From contig NZ_JAINZW010000005.1 of assembly GCF_020026895.1 (NCBI RefSeq), positions 1-64,000 on the forward strand: 64,000 bases of DNA. Reading direction: 5' to 3'. The notes below the pieces were generated by a model that saw nothing but the letters and a program-made list of their open reading frames with translations, had not been told where the DNA came from and did not search any database. Within the stretch, counting starts at the first letter, position 1, and every line of letters starts with the position of its first letter. Shown here one piece after another: positions 1 to 8,114 of this stretch. A program made the translations under genes and the position numbers. The DNA is from Novilysobacter selenitireducens. Lineage in GTDB: Bacteria > Pseudomonadota > Gammaproteobacteria > Xanthomonadales > Xanthomonadaceae.

Positions 1-100
1 TGTGGCACCACCCGATCCCATCCCGAACTCGGAAGTGAAACGCACATGCGCCGATGGTAGTGTGGCCTAAGCCATGCAAGAGTAGGTCATCGCTGGGCAT
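1..100 (+). rRNA. rrf: 5S ribosomal RNA, 3' part (5' end outside window)
   Basis: The first 100 bases match the conserved body of bacterial 5S rRNA, including the CCCATCCCGAACTCGGAAGT loop, the GCCGATGGTAGTGTGG arm and a 3' end close to the E. coli GGCAT terminus. Roughly the first fifteen to twenty bases lie before the window. The rest of the rRNA operon (16S, 23S) would therefore be to the left. A strong terminator follows within ten bases, so this is the last gene of its operon and no tRNA follows it. Confidence 0.95.
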
Positions 101-108
101 TTACACCC

Positions 109-145
109 AAGGCCGGTTCCCAAAAGGGACCGGCCTTGTTCTTTT
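109..145 (+). terminator. Rho-independent terminator of the rRNA operon
   Basis: A nine-base perfect stem (AAGGCCGGT at 109-117 with ACCGGCCTT at 129-137) encloses a loop that contains a further CCC/GGG pairing. It is followed by a T-rich GTTCTTTT. Its position right after the 5S 3' end fits termination of the rRNA transcript. Confidence 0.85.
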
Positions 146-150
146 GGGCG

Positions 151-567
151 ATGCATAAACACCGGTAAGACCGGCCACTGGCCTTTGATGGCTGGTTCGG
201 GCGGCGTGGCGAGCGGTGGCCCGTGGATCGATTGATCCCCAAGCCGCAACCGCCCGCCTCGTCTCCTTACCGCGCATCACGGCTGGAGCTGCTCTCCTTG
301 CCGGCCAGCAAGCGCACGATCCGCAACGCCAAAAGAAAACGGCGCCCAGTGGGCGCCGTTTATGTATTGGACGTCGAAAATCCGCTAGATAAGGACAGGG
401 GGCTCGGCACATCCCTCACGCGACTCCGGAATGATTTGCTTGTTCGGAATGGCCGCGATCCATGGCGCAGGACCGCTGTATGTGCCGGAATCATATGGGG
501 CGCCAAGGCATGATTGCCTTGAGTGCGATTCTGCGACGCGAATCATTTCGCAATCCGTTGCACGGCA
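151..567. other. Gene-poor gap after the rRNA operon
   Basis: I see no convincing protein-coding gene here; the short open frames have no ribosome binding site or family resemblance. The stretch holds an orphan minus-strand terminator hairpin (331-360) and a seven-base stem with a four-base loop at 504-521 (CAAGGCA/TGCCTTG). On the minus strand there is a possible -10 box TATGAT at 490-495, without a good -35. A small minus-strand RNA ending at the 331-360 hairpin is possible but unproven. Confidence 0.4.
331..360 (-). terminator. Orphan minus-strand intrinsic terminator
   Basis: AACGGCGCCC (338-347) pairs perfectly with GGGCGCCGTT (351-360). On the minus strand the stem is followed by TTTTCTTTT, a good intrinsic terminator. 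No minus-strand gene ends just before it. The hairpin is very similar to the M28 peptidase terminator at 621-650, including the flanking AGAAAACGGCGCC, so the two may be duplicates. Confidence 0.6.
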
Positions 568-590
568 TCGCGGCTGAAGCCGCTCCTACA
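568..590 (-). repeat. Solitary REP-like element, family A, reverse orientation
   Basis: One copy of the A element (forward core GTAGGAGCGGCTTCAGCCGC) lies in reverse orientation between the rRNA operon and the converging M28 peptidase gene. It has the GTAGGAG head and a short hairpin with stem GCGGCT/AGCCGC. Unlike most other copies in the window it has no partner. Confidence 0.85.
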
Positions 591-620
591 TTTGCGTGAC
601 CAGCGCTCGCAGTGCCCAAC

Positions 621-650
621 AGAAAACGGCGCCCCAAGGGCGCCGCTTCT
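621..650 (-). terminator. Terminator of the M28 peptidase gene
   Basis: CGGCGCCC (627-634) pairs with GGGCGCCG (638-645) around a three-base loop. On the minus strand the stem is followed by TTTTCT. It lies about 30 bases past the stop codon of the peptidase gene. Confidence 0.75.
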
Positions 651-680
651 GTATGCATACGTCGACACTTCGTACGCGAA

Positions 681-2390
681 TTACTCCTGGGTCGACGTCC
701 GCAGTTTCTCCTGGGCGGCGAGGAACGGGTTGCCCTCGTACCAGCGCGGCCACTGCTCGCTGCCGGCCAGCGCCTGGCCCACGCCGTAGAGTGCTTGCAG
801 GTCCTGCACGGCGCCTTCCAGGTTCCAGCTTTCGTCGAACTCGTCGCCCACCTGGTGGTAGCGCTTGTCGCGATAGTCGGCCTGGGCCGCCTGTCCGGCC
901 TCCATGCCGCCGTCGACCAGGTCGTCGCCGCCCTTGGCGTACAGGGCGGGCACGCCGGCCTTGGCGAAGTTGAAGTGGTCGGAACGGAAGTAGAAGCCGC
1001 TCTGCGGCGAGGACTCCTCACGCAGGACGCGCTGCTGGGCATCGGCCTGCGTCTTGAGCAGGTCCTCCAGCTCGGAGTTGCCCATGCCCACGACAGTGAA
1101 GTCGCGCGACGGGCCGGAGACCGACATGGCGTCCAGGTTGATCACGGCCACCGTCTTGTCCAGCGGCACCGTCGGGTTGGCGACGTAGTACTTCGAGCCC
1201 AGCAGACCGGACTCCTCCAGCGTCACCGCCAGCAGCATGATCGAGCGCTCCGGCTTCGGGTTCTGGTTCACGAAGGCCTCGGCGATCTCCAGGATGCCGG
1301 CAATGCCGGTGGCGTTGTCGACCGCGCCGTTGTAGATCGTGTCGCCCTCGCCTTCGTGCTGCCCCAGGTGGTCCCAGTGGCCCATGTAGACGATGGTCTC
1401 CTCGGGGCGCGTGGTGCCCGGCAGCATCGCTACCAGGTTGGGCGAGCTCTTCTTCGACGTGGTGCTCTTGAGCGCCAGCGACATGCGCGCATCCAGCGGG
1501 ATGGCCTTGAAGCCCGGCTTGTTGGCCGCGGCGTACAGGTCATCGAGGTCGTGGCCGAGGTCGCCGAGCAGGTCTCGTGCGACGTCGCCGGTGATCCAGC
1601 CCTGCGCCGGCAGGCGCGGTTCCGGGTCGTCCTTCACCGACAGGTCGAACTGCGGGCCGGACCAGGAATTCTTGACCACGTCCCAGCCGTAGGACGCGCC
1701 GGCGTCGTCATGGACGATCAGCGCAGCAGCCGCACCCTGGCGGGCGGCCTCCTCGTACTTGTAGGTCCAGCGGCCGTAGTAGGTCATGCGGTCGCCTTCG
1801 AACAGCTCGGCGTCCTTGGCATGGAAGCCCGGGTCGTTGACGAACATCACGACCGTCTTGCCCTTCACGTCGATGCCGTCGTAGTCGTTCCAGCCCAGTT
1901 CCGGCGCGTTCACGCCGTAGCCGACGAACACCAGTTCGCTGTCTTCGATGTCGACCTGCGGCTGCCCGGTGCGGGTGCCGATCATCATCTCGGTGCCGAA
2001 GGCCAGCGAGCGCGGCTCGCCCTTGACGTCCAGCTCCAGCGTCGTCGCCTCGTCGGCGGTGGTCTCGACCATGTCGACCGTCTGCAGGTAGCTGTCGCCG
2101 TTGCCCGGCTTCAGGCCCAGGCGCTGGAACTGCGCGGTCAGGTACTCGACCGTCTTCTCCTCGCCGATGCTGCCCGGCGCGCGGCCGGCGAACTCGTCCG
2201 AAGCCAGCGTGCGCACGTGGGCACGGAAGTCATCGACGGTGATCGCCGGATCGAAGGTGTGGTCGGACGCAGCCGGGGTGGCCGGCGCGGTCGCCGTGGG
2301 TTCGGGCGCATCGGCCGGCTTGTTGCAGGCCGCGAGCACCAGCGCGGCGGCCACCAGCGAGGTGGCGGTGGAAAGCGGAGTGCGGGTCAT
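681..2390 (-). CDS. M28 family metallopeptidase lipoprotein with PA domain
   Basis: This 569-residue protein is a predicted exported aminopeptidase. The N-terminus is a lipoprotein signal with lipobox LAAC, Cys22 being the acylation site, so it is probably membrane-anchored. The middle region (about 130-280) looks like a protease-associated insert. The C-terminal half is an M28 di-zinc catalytic domain: MGHWDHLG with His338, VDNATG with Asp358, LEESG with Glu392-Glu393, and a late SDHF histidine. These are the usual ligands and the general base of the family. The ATG is preceded by GGAGC. The gene stands alone and ends at its own terminator. Family assignment is firm, while the substrate (probably peptides taken up as nutrients) is inference. 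Confidence 0.9.
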   Translation of the reverse strand: MTRTPLSTATSLVAAALVLAACNKPADAPEPTATAPATPAASDHTFDPAITVDDFRAHVRTLASDEFAGRAPGSIGEEKTVEYLTAQFQRLGLKPGNGDSYLQTVDMVETTADEATTLELDVKGEPRSLAFGTEMMIGTRTGQPQVDIEDSELVFVGYGVNAPELGWNDYDGIDVKGKTVVMFVNDPGFHAKDAELFEGDRMTYYGRWTYKYEEAARQGAAAALIVHDDAGASYGWDVVKNSWSGPQFDLSVKDDPEPRLPAQGWITGDVARDLLGDLGHDLDDLYAAANKPGFKAIPLDARMSLALKSTTSKKSSPNLVAMLPGTTRPEETIVYMGHWDHLGQHEGEGDTIYNGAVDNATGIAGILEIAEAFVNQNPKPERSIMLLAVTLEESGLLGSKYYVANPTVPLDKTVAVINLDAMSVSGPSRDFTVVGMGNSELEDLLKTQADAQQRVLREESSPQSGFYFRSDHFNFAKAGVPALYAKGGDDLVDGGMEAGQAAQADYRDKRYHQVGDEFDESWNLEGAVQDLQALYGVGQALAGSEQWPRWYEGNPFLAAQEKLRTSTQE

Positions 2391-2543
2391 GGGAGCTCCG
2401 GGTCGGCCGACGGTGTCGGCGGAATCCCCATTCTATGCCCGATAGCCGGGTCGACCGGGACCGCCATCCCGCTCAGGCGTCCAGCTGTTAGGAGCGTGGG
2501 CTGGGAGCAGGAGAATGCCGCCAGGCCGAGTGGAATCGACAAA

Positions 2544-2564
2544 GCCGCCGGGCAATCCGGCGGC
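2544..2564 (-). terminator. Possible terminator hairpin after the VNGSI-repeat gene
   Basis: GCCGCCGG (2544-2551) pairs with CCGGCGGC (2557-2564). The hairpin lies 17 bases past the stop of the minus-strand gene ending at 2581. The T-tract on the minus side is weak (TTTGTC), so termination is plausible but not certain. Confidence 0.4.
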
Positions 2565-2580
2565 CGTGGACATGCCGATG

Positions 2581-3264
2581 TCAGTCGCGCGGCGCGCGAT
2601 CGCTGTCGTAACGCTGGGCGGTGGCGCCGGTCACCGGCCCGATTTGGGCGGTGCTGTGCACGTAGAGCTTGACGTCGCGCTCGAACACCAGCGGGCCGTC
2701 GACGCGGGCGTTGGGCCCGATGATCACGCGCGGGTCGCGCTTCTTGCCGAAGCTCACCCAGTTGCGCGTCGGCTTGGTGTAGCGGATGCCGCCGCGCACG
2801 TGCGAACCGGCGCCCACGGTGAGGTCGCCGTTGACGGTTTCGATGCCGCCGGCCAGGTCCGTATCGACCAGACCGATGGCGCCATTGACCGTTTCCACGT
2901 CACCACCGATCGAGCCGCCGCGGCCGACGAAGATGCTGCCGTTGACCGTGCTGACATCGCCGTCCGCCTTCAGCCCGGCCTCGGCGCGGATGCTGCCGTT
3001 GACGGTGGACAGGCTTTCGACGGTCGCGTTCTCGGCGACCTTGACGCTGCCGTTGACGGTGCCGGCGTCGGCGACGCGCGCGCCGGCTTCGATGCGGATG
3101 CTGCCGTTGACGGTTTCCAGGTCGCCGTAGGTCTGGCCGGCATCGGCGGTGATGCTGCCGTTGACCTTGTCGATGCTGGTCTGGGCGAGGGCCGGGGCGG
3201 CGCCAAGCGCCAGCGCGACGGACAGGACGAGCGAGAGGGGGCGTGCAATTGGGGTGCGGGTCAT
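2581..3264 (-). CDS. Secreted protein with seven VNG-centred repeats (predicted beta-solenoid)
   Basis: This 227-residue protein starts with a clear signal peptide (about 1-28, ending ALAQ). Seven repeats follow, each with the core TVNGSI or a close variant; the VNG triplets begin at residues 34, 52, 70, 88, 107, 126 and 144, a period of 18 to 19 residues. One turn of a parallel beta-helix fits this spacing, as in DUF4097- or bactofilin-like polymer-forming proteins. The last 70 residues break the pattern, with a basic stretch (GKKRDPR) and a final hexapeptide-like IIGPNARVDG. There are no catalytic motifs. It is divergent from gpmI. Function unknown; a periplasmic or surface structural role is inference. 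Confidence 0.75.
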   Translation of the reverse strand: MTRTPIARPLSLVLSVALALGAAPALAQTSIDKVNGSITADAGQTYGDLETVNGSIRIEAGARVADAGTVNGSVKVAENATVESLSTVNGSIRAEAGLKADGDVSTVNGSIFVGRGGSIGGDVETVNGAIGLVDTDLAGGIETVNGDLTVGAGSHVRGGIRYTKPTRNWVSFGKKRDPRVIIGPNARVDGPLVFERDVKLYVHSTAQIGPVTGATAQRYDSDRAPRD

Positions 3265-3329
3265 GGTCGATTCCCTTGGACAGTCCGCGTGGGATGCCGC
3301 GGCCGGGTCTCAGGTTTAACCCGCTTGGC

Positions 3330-3335
3330 TACAAT
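3330..3335 (+). promoter_or_regulatory. Candidate -10 box for gpmI
   Basis: TACAAT matches five of six bases of the sigma-70 -10 consensus and lies 32 bases before the GTG start of gpmI, in the short gap between divergent genes. I cannot find a good -35 at the right distance, so this is only a candidate. Confidence 0.4.
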
Positions 3336-3367
3336 CGGCCCCTGCCTTTAGTCACCGGACCCTGCAC

Positions 3368-4933
3368 GTGCCTGCCGATCCGCACCCGCGCCACGCCGCC
3401 ATCCGCCCTGTCGTCCTGCTGATCCTCGACGGCTGGGGCCACCGCGAGGAACACGAGGACAACGCGCTCGCGCAGGCCCGGCTGCCGAACTGGGATGCCC
3501 TGGTCGCGTCCTCGCCGCACACGCTGATCCACACCGAGGGCCGCCACGTCGGCCTGCCGGACGGGCAGATGGGCAATTCCGAGGTCGGGCACATGAACCT
3601 GGGTGCCGGGCGCATCGTCTACCAGGACCTGACCCGCATCGATGCGGCGATTCAGGACGGCAGCTTCAATGCCAACGCCGAGTTGCTGGCGGCCTGCCGC
3701 GCCGCGCGCGAACACGGCCACACGCTGCACCTGATGGCCCTGCTGTCACCGGGCGGCGTGCACAGCCACGAGCGCCACCTGCACGCGATGATCGAACTCG
3801 CCAAGCGAGAGGACGTGCCGCGCGTCGCCGTGCATGCCTTCCTCGACGGTCGCGACATGCCGCCCAAGTCCGCGGGTGCCAGCATCGATGCACTGCAGGC
3901 GGTGTGCGATGCGGCGGGCAACGCGCGCATCGCCAGCATCAGCGGGCGCTACTACGCGATGGACCGCGACCAGCGCTGGGACCGCGTGCGCCGGGCGTGG
4001 GATGCGATGGTCGAGGCGTCCAGCGACCACCATGCCCCCGACGCGCACACCGCTTTGAGCGATGCCTACGCGCGCGGCGAGACCGACGAGTTCGTCCTGC
4101 CGACCGTGATCGACGACGGCGCGACCATGCGCGACGGCGACGCGGTGGTGTTCATGAACTTCCGCGCCGACCGGGCCCGCCAGTTGACGGGCGCGTTCGT
4201 GGCCGACGAGTTCCACGGCTTCGAAGCGCGTCGGCCCAAGCTGTCGCGCTTCGTCTGCCTCACCGAGTACGACGCGCGGCTGCCGGCGCCGGTGGCGTTC
4301 GCGCCCGACGACCTGCGCCACACGTTGGGCGAGGTCGTGGCCGATGCCGGGCTGCGCCAACTGCGCATTGCCGAGACCGAGAAGTATGCGCACGTGACTT
4401 TCTTCTTCAGCGGCGGCCGCGAAGCTCCGTTCGACGGCGAGCAGCGCATCCTGGTGCCCAGCCCCAAGGTCGCGACGTATGACCTGCAGCCGGAAATGAG
4501 CTGCCCTGAAGTGACGGAGCGGCTTGTGGGCGCCATTCGCAACCGTGACTGCGACCTGGCGGTGTGCAACATCGCCAACCCCGACATGGTCGGCCATACC
4601 GGCAACCTGGCGGCCGCGGTGCTGGCGGCCGAAGCGGTGGACGTGGCGATCGGTGCGATCGCGCAGGCCGTGCGCGACGTCGGCGGCGCGCTGCTGGTCA
4701 CCGCCGACCACGGCAACCTGGAGATGATGCGCGACGCCAGCACCGGCCAGCCGCACACCGCGCACACCATCGGCCCGGTGCCCTTCGTCTACCTCGGGCC
4801 GCGTACGGCCGATCTCCGCGCGGGCGGTGCGCTGCGCGATGTCGCGCCCACCGTGCTGGACCTGTTCGGCCTGCCGCAACCGGCGGACATGTCCGGCCGC
4901 TCGCTGCTGGTCGGGGACGGCCCGTCCGCGTGA
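3368..4933 (+). CDS. gpmI: 2,3-bisphosphoglycerate-independent phosphoglycerate mutase
   Basis: The enzyme interconverts 3- and 2-phosphoglycerate in cytosolic glycolysis and gluconeogenesis, using two manganese ions and a phosphoserine. The 521 residues match the usual length. The alkaline-phosphatase-like core shows the LILDGWG metal site (Asp21), the phosphorylated serine in GQMGNSEVGHMN (Ser71), the HAFLDGRD segment and the late TADHGN motif. The start is a GTG; no better in-frame start is nearby. The stop overlaps the next gene by one base (TGATG), so gpmI and envC are translationally coupled. The same gene pair is common in gammaproteobacteria. Confidence 0.97.
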   Translation: MPADPHPRHAAIRPVVLLILDGWGHREEHEDNALAQARLPNWDALVASSPHTLIHTEGRHVGLPDGQMGNSEVGHMNLGAGRIVYQDLTRIDAAIQDGSFNANAELLAACRAAREHGHTLHLMALLSPGGVHSHERHLHAMIELAKREDVPRVAVHAFLDGRDMPPKSAGASIDALQAVCDAAGNARIASISGRYYAMDRDQRWDRVRRAWDAMVEASSDHHAPDAHTALSDAYARGETDEFVLPTVIDDGATMRDGDAVVFMNFRADRARQLTGAFVADEFHGFEARRPKLSRFVCLTEYDARLPAPVAFAPDDLRHTLGEVVADAGLRQLRIAETEKYAHVTFFFSGGREAPFDGEQRILVPSPKVATYDLQPEMSCPEVTERLVGAIRNRDCDLAVCNIANPDMVGHTGNLAAAVLAAEAVDVAIGAIAQAVRDVGGALLVTADHGNLEMMRDASTGQPHTAHTIGPVPFVYLGPRTADLRAGGALRDVAPTVLDLFGLPQPADMSGRSLLVGDGPSA

Positions 4934-6168
4934 TGCAGGCCTGTGGTCGCCCGGTGCTGGCGCTGCTGCTGGCCGTGCTCGCGATGCCGGCCGCGGCGCA
5001 GGATGCGCGCACGGCCGAGCAGCGGCTGGAGACGGTGCGTCGCGAGCTGAAGGCGGTGGCCAGCGAGCGCCGCAAGCTGGAAGGCGAGCGCGGCAGCGCC
5101 GCACGCGCCCTGCGCGAGGCCGACGAAGCGGTCGGTGCGTCGACCCGTCGACTGGGTGAAACGCGACAGCGCCTGGCCGACGAGCAGCAGGCGCTGGCCG
5201 GGCTGCAACAGCGGCGCGAACAGATGCAGGCCCGTCTGGGCACGCAGCGCGAGCAGCTCAAGTCGCTGCTGCGTGCGGCCTACCGCGAACGCGACGACGC
5301 CCCGCTGAAGGCGCTGCTGGCGCAGGACCGCCTGGCCGACGCCAACCGCGTGCTGACCTATCACCACTACCTGCAGCGCCATCGCGCCGAGCGGATTGCC
5401 GCATTGGCCGTCAGCCTGCGCGAGCTCGATACGGTCGAACGCGACATCGTGGCGCGGCAGGCGCAGCTCGAGGCGACCCGCGAGCAACTGGAATCCGAAC
5501 TGGCCAGCCTGGAGGCAAGCCGCCAGGAGCGGGCCAAGACAGTCGACGGGTTGGACAGGCGCTACAAGGACCGCAGTGCCCGCGAGCGCGCACTGGGTCG
5601 CGACGCGAAGGGGCTCGAGCAGCTGCTTGGCCGGTTGCGCGCGGCGGCCGCGCGCGCCGAAGCCGCGCGCAAGGCCGCGGCCGAAAAGGCGGCGCGCGAT
5701 GCGGCGCGCGATGCGGCGCGTGCAACGGCGGCCGGCACCCCTGCACCGCCACCGGCGGCCCGCCCGGTCCCGGCGGCGCCCGCGCCCCAGGTCGGCGGGC
5801 TGGGCTGGCCGGTGTCGGGCGCGCTGCTGGCCGGTTACGGCGGCAAGCTGCCCGACGGTCGCGGCAGCGATGGCCTGCTGATCGGTGCGTCGGCCGGCGC
5901 ACCGGTGCGCGCGGTCGCCGACGGCCAGGTGGTCTATGCCGAGTGGATGACCGGCTACGGCCTGCTCCTGATCGTCGACCACGGCAACGGCTACATGAGC
6001 CTCTATGCCCACAACGATGCGCTGCTCAAGGACCCGGGCGACACGGTGGCCAAGGGCGAGCCGGTCGCAGCGGTCGGCAGCTCCGGCGGCCACGGGCGCC
6101 CCGCGCTGTATTTCGAACTGCGTCGCAACGGCGACCCGGTGGACCCGACGACATGGCTGCGGCGCTGA
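4933..6168 (+). CDS. envC: Murein hydrolase activator EnvC-like (coiled coil plus degenerate LytM domain)
   Basis: I chose the ATG that overlaps the gpmI stop. It gives 411 residues with a signal peptide (about 1-23, cleavage near AAAQ), whereas upstream frame extensions lie inside gpmI. Residues about 25-245 are rich in Glu, Arg, Lys and Ala and look like a long coiled coil. An Ala/Pro linker (about 245-285) leads to a C-terminal M23/LytM domain. The zinc residues are degenerate: the usual HxxxD region reads GRGSDGLLIG, and the final HxH site reads ALYFELR. This pattern fits EnvC, which activates amidases during cell separation rather than cutting peptidoglycan itself. ctpA follows 119 bases downstream. 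Confidence 0.9.
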   Translation: MQACGRPVLALLLAVLAMPAAAQDARTAEQRLETVRRELKAVASERRKLEGERGSAARALREADEAVGASTRRLGETRQRLADEQQALAGLQQRREQMQARLGTQREQLKSLLRAAYRERDDAPLKALLAQDRLADANRVLTYHHYLQRHRAERIAALAVSLRELDTVERDIVARQAQLEATREQLESELASLEASRQERAKTVDGLDRRYKDRSARERALGRDAKGLEQLLGRLRAAAARAEAARKAAAEKAARDAARDAARATAAGTPAPPPAARPVPAAPAPQVGGLGWPVSGALLAGYGGKLPDGRGSDGLLIGASAGAPVRAVADGQVVYAEWMTGYGLLLIVDHGNGYMSLYAHNDALLKDPGDTVAKGEPVAAVGSSGGHGRPALYFELRRNGDPVDPTTWLRR

Positions 6169-6287
6169 CGGCGTTAACGAAAGCTTGCCCCGGCCAGACC
6201 TAACGTGGCCTGCTGCCGCCACGGCCCTGACATGATCGGCCGCATCGCCCGCCCCGGCGGGTGGCCACCCGTTTACCGGAGACCTCC

Positions 6288-7619
6288 ATGCGCCTGCGTT
6301 GCCTGACTCCCCTCCTGCTCCTGAGCGCGTGGTCGCTGCCTTCGATCGCGCAGGAGCGACCCGAGCCGGCTCCAGCCGAGTTGTCCGAGGCCACGGGAGA
6401 CGAACGGGTCGACCCGGACGAAACCGGTACGCCCGCTGTGCCGCTGGATGAGATCCGGCGGTATGTGGCGGTCTACAACGCGGTCAAGCAGGCGTACGTG
6501 GAGCCGGTCGAGGACGCCGACCTGATGCAGTCCGCGATCCGCGGCCTGCTGCTGGACCTGGATCCGCACAGCGTCTACCTCGACAAGGCCGATGCGGAGG
6601 ATTTCGACGACAACGCCCGTGGCGCGTACGAGGGCGTCGGCGTCGAACTCCAGCGCCTGCCCGATGGAACGCTGCAGGTGATCGCGCCGATCGACGATAC
6701 GCCCGCGGCCCGTGCCGGCCTGCGTGCGGGCGACCGCATCGTCGCCATCGACGGCGAAGCGCTGCAGGCCGACGAGAGCGACAGCTCCGCGCCCCTGCGC
6801 GGCGCCGCCGGCACGCAGGTGCGCATGACCATCGAGCGCGAAGGCCGCGACACACCGCTGGAAGTCACCATCACCCGCGAGACCATCCGCATCACCAGCG
6901 TGCGCTCGCGCATGCTGGAGCCCGGGTACGGCTATGTGCGCGTGGCCGCGTTCCAGGCCGATACCGCGTCGGATTTCGCCACGCAGGTCGATGCGCTGAA
7001 GTCGCAGGCCGGTGGCCAGCTGCGTGGCCTTGTGATCGACGTACGCAGCAACCCGGGTGGATTGCTCACCTCGGCGGTGCAGATCGCCGACGAGCTGCTG
7101 GAGGACGGCGAGATCGTCGCCACCCGCGGCCGCCTCGCCATCAGTGACGCCAGCTTCAGCGCGACCGCGGGCGACCGCCTGGGCGGGGCGCCGGTGGTGG
7201 TGCTGGTCGATGCAGGTTCCGCCAGCGCCGCCGAGGTGCTGGCCGGCGCGTTGCGAGACAACGACCGCGCCCGCGTGGTCGGCAGCCGCACCTTCGGCAA
7301 GGGCTCGGTGCAGACCGTGCTGCCGCTGGACAACGGTGACTCGGTGAAGCTGACCACCGCGCGCTACTACACGCCCAGCGGACGCTCGATCCAGGCCCAG
7401 GGCATCGTGCCGGACGTGGTGCTGAAGGCCGAGAATGGGGAAGGCGCGCCGGTGCGCCCCACCTTCAGCGAGGCCAGCCTGCCGGGCCACCTTCAGGGCG
7501 ACGACGAGGCGCTGGCCGGCAAGAACGCCGGCGAGGTGCTGGACGGCACGCGCTACATCGACGCGGCATTGGCCGAGCTCAAGCGTGCCGCGGCCACCGC
7601 CGCGGCGCCGTCGCGCTGA
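6288..7619 (+). CDS. ctpA: S41 family carboxy-terminal processing protease
   Basis: This periplasmic serine protease cleaves proteins near their C-termini. I chose the ATG with GGAGA six bases upstream, giving 443 residues with a signal peptide (about 1-21). A PDZ domain spans about 113-200 and the S41 catalytic core about 200-400. The Ser-Lys dyad is visible as Ser313 in DAGSASAAE and Lys338 in FGKGSVQ, with the 25-residue spacing seen in E. coli Prc. The typical VIDVRSNPGG strand precedes them. The neighbour envC suggests a shared role in cell-wall remodelling, where CtpA-type proteases often control hydrolases; that link is inference. Confidence 0.93.
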   Translation: MRLRCLTPLLLLSAWSLPSIAQERPEPAPAELSEATGDERVDPDETGTPAVPLDEIRRYVAVYNAVKQAYVEPVEDADLMQSAIRGLLLDLDPHSVYLDKADAEDFDDNARGAYEGVGVELQRLPDGTLQVIAPIDDTPAARAGLRAGDRIVAIDGEALQADESDSSAPLRGAAGTQVRMTIEREGRDTPLEVTITRETIRITSVRSRMLEPGYGYVRVAAFQADTASDFATQVDALKSQAGGQLRGLVIDVRSNPGGLLTSAVQIADELLEDGEIVATRGRLAISDASFSATAGDRLGGAPVVVLVDAGSASAAEVLAGALRDNDRARVVGSRTFGKGSVQTVLPLDNGDSVKLTTARYYTPSGRSIQAQGIVPDVVLKAENGEGAPVRPTFSEASLPGHLQGDDEALAGKNAGEVLDGTRYIDAALAELKRAAATAAAPSR

Positions 7620-7700
7620 CGGCCCCGGGCAAACGCGGGTAAACGGATGCGGCGCTGTCGCGCGCGGCCCTGGGGTCGCCGCGACGCATGAATCGAATCG

Positions 7701-7967
7701 TCAGCGCGGCTTGGCCGGCAATGGAAAAGGCGTGACCACCTTCTCGCCGGTGGCGGCATCGCGGATCGCCGAGGTGCCTTTGCGCTCGACCTCCTCGATC
7801 CGCACGATGCTCTGCATCGGCAGGTGCAGCACGCGGGTCTGGCCGAACTCGTCGCGCAGGCGCTCCTCGGTGAAGCCCCACAGCGCACCGGATGAAACGC
7901 GCCGCGCGTACAGCTCGTACACCTTGCCGGCGTTGAGGAAGGTCACCTTGTAGAGCGGCTTGGACAT
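7701..7967 (-). CDS. DUF1820 family protein, apparently with an internal deletion
   Basis: The start is the ATG giving the family-typical N-terminus MSKPLYKVTFLNAGKVYELY; the upstream extension has no family resemblance. The protein has 88 residues and ends VVTPFPLP, as is usual for DUF1820. As I recall the family, members are about 100 to 110 residues long. They carry a block of roughly 20 residues (an acidic stretch ending in VVDP) between the LWGF motif and the EE(K/R)L motif. Here LWGFTEERLRDEF joins the two directly, which looks like an in-frame loss. Function is unknown. It is a single cytosolic gene ahead of ctpA's end and downstream of the rhomboid gene on the same strand. Confidence 0.8.
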   Translation of the reverse strand: MSKPLYKVTFLNAGKVYELYARRVSSGALWGFTEERLRDEFGQTRVLHLPMQSIVRIEEVERKGTSAIRDAATGEKVVTPFPLPAKPR

Positions 7968-8114
7968 CGGCGCGAAGAAGTTCGTGTGGGTGCCGACACG
8001 GTGGGGGCGGCGGCGTTGCATCGCAAGCGCGCGGCTTCCCCACCGGATTCGCGCCATCCCGGTCGCGTCGTGGAGACGGGTCGGCCGGCCGGCAACCGCG
8101 GCCCGGTCGGTGCT

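Noticed and set aside
223-513. 96-codon plus-strand frame after the rRNA operon
   Set aside because: It spans an orphan terminator hairpin, lacks a ribosome binding site and resembles no family.
612-2672. Plus-strand open frame (686 codons) opposite the M28 peptidase
   Set aside because: It runs through the peptidase terminator and gene in antisense and has no family resemblance.
2820-3180. Periodic 54-57 base repeats that might look like a CRISPR array
   Set aside because: The period is the 18-19 residue protein repeat of the VNGSI protein. The repeats are in frame, diverged at third positions and without spacers.
4564-4932. N-terminal extension of EnvC by 123 codons
   Set aside because: It overlaps gpmI in another frame and would bury the signal peptide. 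ATG 4933, overlapping the gpmI stop, is the natural start.
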